This document shows positions 58,572 to 64,000 of a DNA stretch of 64,000 bases, one piece after another. The stretch's first letter is position 1. Each line of letters begins with the position of its first letter. Source of the stretch: Paenibacillus sp. V4I7. GTDB taxonomy: Bacteria; Bacillota; Bacilli; Paenibacillales; NBRC-103111. A model generated the notes under the pieces. That model ran no database searches and was not told the origin of the DNA. It worked only from the letters and a program-made list of their open reading frames with translations. Both the position numbers and the translations under genes were made by a program. The stretch is from contig NZ_JAUSZD010000002.1 in NCBI RefSeq assembly GCF_030817275.1, positions 2,356,001-2,420,000 on the forward strand, written 5' to 3'.

Positions 58572-60242
58572 ATGAATGAGGCAAAGCCTTGGCTGCGCCA
58601 TTATCCGTCTGAAGTGGCGCCGACTTACGAGTACCCGAAGCATAATCTTGCACGTTTGTTGGTAGATTCCGCGCATAAGTTTCCGGACCGACCTGCCTTG
58701 TATTTCTTGGGGAAAACGCTGCGTTATCGGGAGGTATTGGAAGCGTCCTATCGTTTTGCCAATGCATTAAAAGAACTAGGCGTTAGCCCGGGGGATCGGG
58801 TATCGATTATGCTGCCGAATTGCCCTTCGGCTATCATTGCCTACTTCGGAACCCTGATGATGGGCGGGATCGTCGTCATGACGAATCCGCTTTATGTGGA
58901 GCGAGAGCTGGTTCACCAGCTCTCGGATTCCGGAGCAACCGTTATTGTAACGTTGGATTTGTTGTTTGATCGTGTGCAAAAGGCGAAAGGGAAAACACCG
59001 ATTCGACATGTTATTGTGACTTCGATTAAGGATTATTTACCCTTTCCCAAAAATGTGTTATATCCGATTAAAATGAAAAAAGATGGTGCAAACCTTGCTG
59101 TCACTTACGGAGATGGTGTTTATTCTTATAAAAAAATGCTCCGAGAAGCTTCTCGCGCCCCGATTTGTGTAGATGTGAAGGCTGACGAGGATATCGCTCT
59201 TCTTCAATACACGGGAGGGACAACGGGGATATCCAAAGGTGTCATGCTGACTCACACCAATTTGATTGCGAATACGTACCAAACAAGTCATTGGTGCTAT
59301 CGTATTCGGTTAGGTGAAGAAAGATTCTTGGGGGCTATCCCTTGCTTCCATGTCTTTGGCTTGACCGTACTGTTGAATCAATCTATGTATCGGGCGGGGA
59401 TGCTGATCCTCATTCCAAAGTTTGATATCAATATGATTTTAGACACGATTCATACGCTGAAGCCAACGATTTTCCCGGGTGCGCCAACTATGTACATTGC
59501 CTTAATCAATCATAAGCGCGTGAAGGAAGTGGATATTTCTTCTATTAATGTTTGTGTAAGCGGTTCAGCGCCTCTCCCGTTAGAGGTACAAGAGCGCTTC
59601 GAGGCATTGACAGGAGGTAGATTAATCGAAGGTTATGGGTTGACGGAAGCATCCCCTGTTACGCATGCGAATCCCATTTGGGGTTTTCGGAAAATAGGCT
59701 CCATTGGTATCCCTTTTCCAGATACAGATACGAAGGTTATTGATTCGGACTCAGGTCAGGAACTGCCGATTGGGGAAATTGGCGAAATTATCATTAAAGG
59801 GCCACAAGTGATGAAAGGGTATTGGCAGCGCGAGCACGAAACGGCCATGACGATCAGAGATGGTTGGCTTTATACGGGCGACATGGGGCGCATCGACGAG
59901 GATGGTTTCTTCTCGATTGTGGATCGCAAGAAGGATTTAATCATCGCCGGAGGCTACAACATTTATCCACGTGACATTGAGGAGGTTCTCTTCGAGCATC
60001 CGGCCATAATGGAGGCTGCTGTTGCAGGTGTACCGGATGAATATCGGGGAGAAACGGTGAAAGCATTTGTCGTGCTGAGACCGGGAATGACGCTAACGGA
60101 AAAGGAGTTAGAATTGTGGTGCCGTGAGCGTTTGGCTGCTTACAAAGTGCCTAGGAAAGTCGAATTTCGTCAGTCTCTGCCGAAGACGATGATTGGAAAG
60201 GTGCTGCGCAGGCAATTACTAGAGGAAGAGAAGAAGGCTTGA
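58572..60242 (+). CDS. Long-chain acyl-CoA synthetase (LcfA/LcfB type)
   Basis: A 556-residue AMP-forming ligase that activates fatty acids with ATP and CoA. Adenylation motifs are LLQYTGGTTGISKGVMLTHTNL near residue 210, EGYGLTEASPVTHANP, and WLYTGDMGRIDEDGFFSIVDRKKDLIIAGGYNIYPRDIEEVLFEHP; the catalytic lysine region KTMIGKVLRRQLLEEE ends the protein. Start ATG 58572 after AAGGGG. It supplies acyl-CoA to the adjacent FadE/FadN/FadA pathway. Confidence 0.94.
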   Translation: MNEAKPWLRHYPSEVAPTYEYPKHNLARLLVDSAHKFPDRPALYFLGKTLRYREVLEASYRFANALKELGVSPGDRVSIMLPNCPSAIIAYFGTLMMGGIVVMTNPLYVERELVHQLSDSGATVIVTLDLLFDRVQKAKGKTPIRHVIVTSIKDYLPFPKNVLYPIKMKKDGANLAVTYGDGVYSYKKMLREASRAPICVDVKADEDIALLQYTGGTTGISKGVMLTHTNLIANTYQTSHWCYRIRLGEERFLGAIPCFHVFGLTVLLNQSMYRAGMLILIPKFDINMILDTIHTLKPTIFPGAPTMYIALINHKRVKEVDISSINVCVSGSAPLPLEVQERFEALTGGRLIEGYGLTEASPVTHANPIWGFRKIGSIGIPFPDTDTKVIDSDSGQELPIGEIGEIIIKGPQVMKGYWQREHETAMTIRDGWLYTGDMGRIDEDGFFSIVDRKKDLIIAGGYNIYPRDIEEVLFEHPAIMEAAVAGVPDEYRGETVKAFVVLRPGMTLTEKELELWCRERLAAYKVPRKVEFRQSLPKTMIGKVLRRQLLEEEKKA

Positions 60243-60303
60243 GGCCCTCTTCCTGTTTAACAATTAGGGGGAAGCCCTTTACAAGAAGAGTGGAGGGAAT
60301 CCT

Positions 60304-60720
60304 ATGGATGATTCTAACGAACAAATGAATAAGAGACTGCAGCAATTAGCAGCATCAGCGGAGCCAACGTTTTGGGGCTTTCTAGGCTGTGAATTTGTGA
60401 GTATGAAGAACAACATCATCACGATTGCTTTGGAAGCAAAAACGCATCACTTGAACCCGATAGGGATCGTACATGGCGGTGTACTTTCTTCCTTGCTGGA
60501 CAATGCGATGGGGATTGTTGTGATGATGGCGAGGCCGGAGGATAAGGTTGTAACGACGAATCTTAATGTTCATTTCGTAGCTCCGCTTTATGAGGGGCGC
60601 TTGTTGGTGACGGCCGAGCTTGTTCATCAATCCCGTAAGATGATAACTACGCAAGGTCGTGTTGTTGACCGTGAAGGTAATTTGGGGACGATTGGAACGG
60701 GAACGTTTCGAGTGATTTGA
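60304..60720 (+). CDS. PaaI-family (hotdog) thioesterase
   Basis: A 138-residue hotdog protein with HLNPIGIVHGGVLSSLLDNAMGIVVMM, where the HGG and following Asp are the active-site region, and NLNVHFVAPLYEGRLLVTAELVHQSRKMITTQGRVVDREGNLGTIGTGTFRVI. It probably hydrolyses acyl- or aryl-CoA esters to recycle CoA. It starts at ATG 60304 after GGAGGG. It lies 61 bases after the ligase gene and closes the fad region; a weak hairpin follows. Confidence 0.9.
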   Translation: MDDSNEQMNKRLQQLAASAEPTFWGFLGCEFVSMKNNIITIALEAKTHHLNPIGIVHGGVLSSLLDNAMGIVVMMARPEDKVVTTNLNVHFVAPLYEGRLLVTAELVHQSRKMITTQGRVVDREGNLGTIGTGTFRVI

Positions 60721-60732
60721 GGGTTGATTCAT

Positions 60733-60763
60733 TGGGGGGCATGTGCTAAGCATGTCTCTCTTT
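60733..60763 (+). terminator. Weak terminator-like hairpin
   Basis: GGCATG (60738-60743) with CATGTC (60751-60756), lengthened by G-T pairs, followed by a short pyrimidine-rich stretch with TTTG. Only moderate support. Confidence 0.4.
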
Positions 60764-60788
60764 GTTGTGAAGGTTAGATTCCACTAGC

Positions 60789-60862
60789 CATGTCATATAA
60801 CATTACATAAAAAACGCAATAAGTCATAAAACATTCATAAAATTCATATACATGTCATATAA
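60789..60862. promoter_or_regulatory. Two 12-bp direct repeats upstream of the PucR promoter
   Basis: CATGTCATATAA occurs at 60789-60800 and 60851-60862, about six helical turns apart, in an AT-rich region, the second copy about 15 bases before the -35. A binding site pair for the downstream PucR regulator or another factor is possible. Confidence 0.45.
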
Positions 60863-60877
60863 GTTAACACAAATCCA

Positions 60878-60907
60878 TTGACTGAAATGGCAAGATCATC
60901 CTATAAT
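60878..60907 (+). promoter_or_regulatory. Promoter of the PucR-family regulator gene
   Basis: TTGACT (60878-60883), 18-base spacer and perfect TATAAT (60902-60907), 30 bases before the start codon. Confidence 0.7.
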
Positions 60908-60936
60908 CATTTAAAAGGCATTAAGGGGGAAGCACA

Positions 60937-62535
60937 ATGCATCTTACCATTCGTGAGGCATTATCCATATATCCTTTAACGGAAGCGAAGTTAGTAGCAG
61001 GCAAGCAAGGTGATTCCCGCATTGTCAAATCAGTCAATGTGATGGACGCTCCTGATATTGCGGATTGGACGAAATCAGGTGAGATGCTCTTCACCACGGC
61101 TTTCGTGATGAAGGATAGTCCGCAAGAAACGGTTAATTTACTTCGCAAATTAAATGATCGCGGAGCTGCGGGGTTAGGGATCAAGCTGGGGCGTTTTTGG
61201 TCGGAGCTGCCGCAGATTGTTGCAGATGAAGCAGATCGGCTGCACTTTCCGATTATCGAGATGCCCTTCCAATTCACGTTCTCTGATCAAATGAATGCTC
61301 TGTTTAACGCAGAATACCGTCGCAATACACAGCTGCTGCAATCTGTTCTTGAGAAACAGAAGAAGCTGATGCAATTCGGATTGAAACAGGATAATATGCT
61401 TTCCATGTTCCAATTAATAAGCGATATTCTTGGTTATCCGATGGCGGTAGTAGGAGCTAGAGGACAAATTTTATATAACACAAGCGCATGGAGTCCCGAT
61501 CAACTATCCCAGAATTGGCCGTGGAAACGGAAATCAGGCTGGGTGTATGCAGGTAAAGAACGCGCTTATCGTGTAGGACTGCATCAGCAAGACGATGAGC
61601 CTCTTGGACATTTGTTGATTATACCGGATGCGGTTCTACTCGCAAACGTAGAGGAAGGCTTATTCCAGCAAGCTGCAGATATCCTGACTTTCCATATGTG
61701 TTATACATTCCGATCGCATGTTGAAGCATCCGCACAGCGCGATTTACAAAACAATCTCTTGCGCTACTTGGAAAAAGGAACCTCACTAGAGGAGTTCCTT
61801 GAACAAGCGGAAGTTAGAGGATTATCGATCTTTACCGGAGCTTATCAATGTGTGATTGGCAAAAATAAGCCGGAAAAACTGGTGGAAGAGCAGCCCCAAG
61901 GAAAGTTCAAAAATCTAAAACAATATATGGAATCACATCCCAAATCAAGCAGTCTGGCAGGGCACCATTTTGTGTTCAAGGATATGATGTTCTCGATCTA
62001 TTCAACGAATCAAACAGACGGGTTTCCAGAGGAAGAGCTGTCACAGCTTCTGACCAAGTATGCAGGTGATTCAGGATGTATCGAAGAAGCCGGTGAAATG
62101 GCTTTTTACACCAGCTCTATGAAATTAAAGCCAACAGCATTAAGGGAAGCCTATATGGAATGTTTGGAAACGCAGCGTATGGCGTCCAAGCTTGGACTGC
62201 CGGATCGTGTCCTTCATTATGAAACCATCGAATTCGCGCATCTCTTCCAGAACGTGTCTTCCAACATGATGGAAGATTACTGTGCCAAAATTCTACGTCC
62301 TTTACTCGAAAAAGATGCCGAGTACTCGCAAGAAATGATTCGTACTTTAGAGGTGTTCATTCGTAATGATGGTCAAGTAAGCGAGGCGGCAAAGCAATTA
62401 TTTATTCATAGGAATACAGTCACGTACCGCTTGGAGAAGATTAGTGATCTCTTACAGGTTGATTTCAAAAAAGTGAACGATTTATTAAAATTGAAGGCTG
62501 TCTTCTTGTTTCGTCAATTTTTACACGTTAGATAG
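60937..62535 (+). CDS. PucR/CdaR-family transcriptional regulator
   Basis: A 532-residue regulator. The N-terminal PucR domain (~1-125) has LTIREALSIYPLTEAKLVAGKQGDSRIVKSVNVMDAPDIADWTKSGEMLFTTAF and ADEADRLHFPIIEMPFQFTFSDQ. A middle region of ~230 residues resembles a GAF-like ligand domain. The C-terminal HTH is SEAAKQLFIHRNTVTYRLEKISDLL. Members control purine, allantoin, GABA or other catabolic genes in response to an effector; no such genes are adjacent. It may regulate itself and the nearby fad genes. Start ATG 60937 after AAGGGGG. Confidence 0.9.
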   Translation: MHLTIREALSIYPLTEAKLVAGKQGDSRIVKSVNVMDAPDIADWTKSGEMLFTTAFVMKDSPQETVNLLRKLNDRGAAGLGIKLGRFWSELPQIVADEADRLHFPIIEMPFQFTFSDQMNALFNAEYRRNTQLLQSVLEKQKKLMQFGLKQDNMLSMFQLISDILGYPMAVVGARGQILYNTSAWSPDQLSQNWPWKRKSGWVYAGKERAYRVGLHQQDDEPLGHLLIIPDAVLLANVEEGLFQQAADILTFHMCYTFRSHVEASAQRDLQNNLLRYLEKGTSLEEFLEQAEVRGLSIFTGAYQCVIGKNKPEKLVEEQPQGKFKNLKQYMESHPKSSSLAGHHFVFKDMMFSIYSTNQTDGFPEEELSQLLTKYAGDSGCIEEAGEMAFYTSSMKLKPTALREAYMECLETQRMASKLGLPDRVLHYETIEFAHLFQNVSSNMMEDYCAKILRPLLEKDAEYSQEMIRTLEVFIRNDGQVSEAAKQLFIHRNTVTYRLEKISDLLQVDFKKVNDLLKLKAVFLFRQFLHVR

Positions 62536-62542
62536 TAAACAT

Positions 62543-62576
62543 AAAACCCTGAGACGCTTTAGGCGCTCAGGGTTTT
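62543..62576. terminator. Bidirectional terminator between pucR-like and ykuE-like genes
   Basis: AAAACCCTGAG (62543-62553) and CTCAGGGTTTT (62566-62576), perfect 11 bp with extra CGC/GCG pairs. The end of the phosphoesterase gene lies within the stem. Confidence 0.9.
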
Positions 62577-63436
62577 CGTTTTTCCAAAGTAATTACGGTA
62601 ATCTCCGGCCTGCACAAAAGACGAAAAGGGAGTGTTGTTGTTCCAATACCGCGATTGGTGTAAACAAGCATCTTCGATTTAGGCACTTCACTAAGTCCCA
62701 TGACATAATTTCTACCTCGCGGTGGCGTGATGACAGCTCCAACTCCCGGTAACCTTATCTGGCCGCCATGTGTGTGGCCGGATAATTGCAAATCGACGAC
62801 ATGTTCAGTTACCTTATCCGCGAAATCAGGGCAGTGAGATAGCAGCAAGGTAAATGTTTGGGCATTGGCCCCGAGCAAGGTTTTCGTAATATCCGGCTTA
62901 CCCGTCAACATATCCTCAACGCCTGCAATCTGAATGGTTTGTCCTTTATAGGTGATCGTCTGAAAAGCGTTAACGAGAGATTGAAAGCCTCCGTTATGCA
63001 GGATCGGGAGCGTGTAGTTGTACCCAATCCACTTATCATGGTTACCAAGTACCGCCCATTTTCCCAAAGGTGCCTCTAAGCTGCCCAACAGCTGACTGGT
63101 TAAATCTGGATCTTCCGTAATTTTGGCGTCAAATAAATCGCCGGTAAAACTAAGTATATCTGCTTTTTCTCTCTGAATAAGCTTCACAACACGTTCTAAA
63201 TCCTGAAGGTCAAAGTGATGCCCAATATGTATATCGCTGAAATGTAAGAGTTTAATACCATGGAAGGCATTGGGGAGTCGTTCAAAAGGGAGAGTTATTC
63301 TGGTAATCTCGACCCATTGGGGTTCTAAGAAACTAGCATAACTGCCTAGTAAACCTCCGGAAGCGATGAAAGAGCCTGCAAGCACAGTACCTTTCTTGAG
63401 AAAAGAACGTCTTGAGATCGGGGGTGGTGATTGCAT
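62567..63436 (-). CDS. ykuE: Metallophosphoesterase, YkuE type, Tat-exported
   Basis: A 289-residue calcineurin-like phosphoesterase. A twin-arginine signal (SRRSFLKKGTVLAGSF) directs it through the Tat system. The metal-binding motifs are LLHFSDIHIGHH, SFTGDLFDAK, VLGNHDKW, LSHCPDF and SGHTHGGQIRLPG, in the usual order. It resembles B. subtilis YkuE, a Tat-exported cell-wall metallophosphoesterase. The start is taken as ATG 63436, five bases after AGGAGG; an ATG 21 bases earlier is weaker. Substrate is unknown. Confidence 0.93.
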   Translation of the reverse strand: MQSPPPISRRSFLKKGTVLAGSFIASGGLLGSYASFLEPQWVEITRITLPFERLPNAFHGIKLLHFSDIHIGHHFDLQDLERVVKLIQREKADILSFTGDLFDAKITEDPDLTSQLLGSLEAPLGKWAVLGNHDKWIGYNYTLPILHNGGFQSLVNAFQTITYKGQTIQIAGVEDMLTGKPDITKTLLGANAQTFTLLLSHCPDFADKVTEHVVDLQLSGHTHGGQIRLPGVGAVITPPRGRNYVMGLSEVPKSKMLVYTNRGIGTTTLPFRLLCRPEITVITLEKRKP

Positions 63437-63575
63437 ATGTTCCTCCTGTTCTTCCATAGGAATATTTACAATTTATTATACCAGTAAGATAGGGGGGGTG
63501 CGAGTTGTGTGATTTGCATATGGTTGTAGCTTACTTTATAATCATTATTAACTAGATAGGAAGGGAGATGTTCAT

Positions 63576-63917
63576 ATGTCAGCATGGAAAGAGTTAACAA
63601 CTGTAGAAGAGTGGCAGGAAGTTCTGAATCGCTCCTCCGAGAAACCCGCTGTTGTTCTTAAGCACAGTACAACATGTCCGGTAAGTGCAAGCGCGCTTGA
63701 TGAATATGAGGAGTATTTATCCGACAAACCAAATGCGGATGTGGATTATTTCTTAGTGAAAGTTATCGAATCACGTCCGGTGTCGAATCAAATTGCGGAG
63801 GATCTTGGAATCAAACACGCATCCCCACAAATCCTTTATTTTAAAGATAAAGAATCCATCTGGAATACATCTCACTGGTCCGTAACAAACAAACATATCA
63901 CAGCTGTTTTAGATTAA
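63576..63917 (+). CDS. ytxJ: YtxJ, bacillithiol-system redox-active protein
   Basis: A 113-residue thioredoxin-fold protein with the motif VVLKHSTTCPVSASALDEYEEYL, carrying a single cysteine in TCPVS, and the cis-proline segment IKHASPQILYFKDKESIWNTSHWSVT. YtxJ (DUF2847) proteins are monothiol bacilliredoxin-like proteins that remove bacillithiol from protein cysteines in Bacillales. The length and the single-cysteine motif agree. Start ATG 63576 after GGAAGGGAG. A terminator follows. Confidence 0.92.
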   Translation: MSAWKELTTVEEWQEVLNRSSEKPAVVLKHSTTCPVSASALDEYEEYLSDKPNADVDYFLVKVIESRPVSNQIAEDLGIKHASPQILYFKDKESIWNTSHWSVTNKHITAVLD

Positions 63918-63942
63918 TCCTATAACTTAACGCAAAAAGAAG

Positions 63943-63988
63943 CCCTTGGTTACTGCCTATAATCATATAGGTAACCTAAGGGTTTTTT
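63943..63988 (+). terminator. Rho-independent terminator after ytxJ
   Basis: CCCTTGGTTAC (63943-63953) pairs with GTAACC-TAAGGG (63971-63982) with one bulged T, followed by TTTTTT. Confidence 0.85.
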
Positions 63989-64000
63989 AAGTTTTACATG

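Overview
The window looks like chromosomal DNA of a Paenibacillus-type spore-forming Firmicute. The evidence is moderate GC, strong AGGAGG-type ribosome binding sites, frequent GTG/TTG starts, and genes close to Bacillus subtilis YkpA, KapB, YhcN/YlaJ, YojN/YojO, FadR, YkuE and YtxJ. It also carries the LplB/LplC/AraC-Cache polysaccharide loci typical of Paenibacillus. No rRNA, tRNA, CRISPR array, prophage or insertion sequence was seen.

Layout. 1-13.7 kb is housekeeping: a partial ABC-F ATPase, a YkpA-type ABC-F ATPase, small conserved proteins, a thioredoxin-like protein, KapB, a Gfo/Idh/MocA dehydrogenase, a TRIC-type channel, a YhcN/YlaJ lipoprotein, a MoxR ATPase/VWA pair, PurT, a YkhA thioesterase and a DinB-fold protein. 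13.8-16.8 kb is an AT-rich islet (methyltransferase, Nudix, GNAT) with two apparent deletion scars: a frameshifted methyltransferase and a GNAT/TIM-barrel fusion. 17.7-28.5 kb is a sulfur-acquisition region. A sulfate ABC transporter operon runs leftward. A divergent rightward operon joins a NitT/TauT-type ABC transporter to a flavoprotein and a 2x[4Fe-4S] ferredoxin, behind a leader that can form mutually exclusive terminator and antiterminator hairpins. A DUF4395 membrane protein, an alpha/beta hydrolase and a YezD protein follow.

29.7-44.8 kb is a polysaccharide utilisation locus: an AraC/Cache regulator, two permeases and a lipoprotein for oligosaccharide import, an unrecognised large cytoplasmic protein, a GH105-type unsaturated uronyl hydrolase and a secreted 2035-residue multidomain protein. 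The order resembles the B. subtilis ytdP/yteP/ytcP/ytcQ/yteR rhamnogalacturonan genes, so the likely substrate is a uronic-acid-containing plant or microbial polysaccharide. A SnoaL-like protein, a TetR regulator and a DUF418-like membrane protein follow.

47.1-60.7 kb is a fatty-acid beta-oxidation region. fadR-etfB-etfA run leftward from a promoter with a perfect FadR operator. fadF, fadN, fadA, fadE, an acyl-CoA ligase and a PaaI-type thioesterase run rightward. Between the two halves lies a non-coding array of seven ~115-bp tandem repeats, each able to fold into a long hairpin. The window ends with a PucR-family regulator, a YkuE-type metallophosphoesterase and YtxJ.

The best candidates for something undescribed are the sulfur flavoprotein/ferredoxin/transporter operon with its attenuator-like leader, the seven-unit hairpin array between the fad operons, and the large unrecognised protein paired with the GH105 enzyme.
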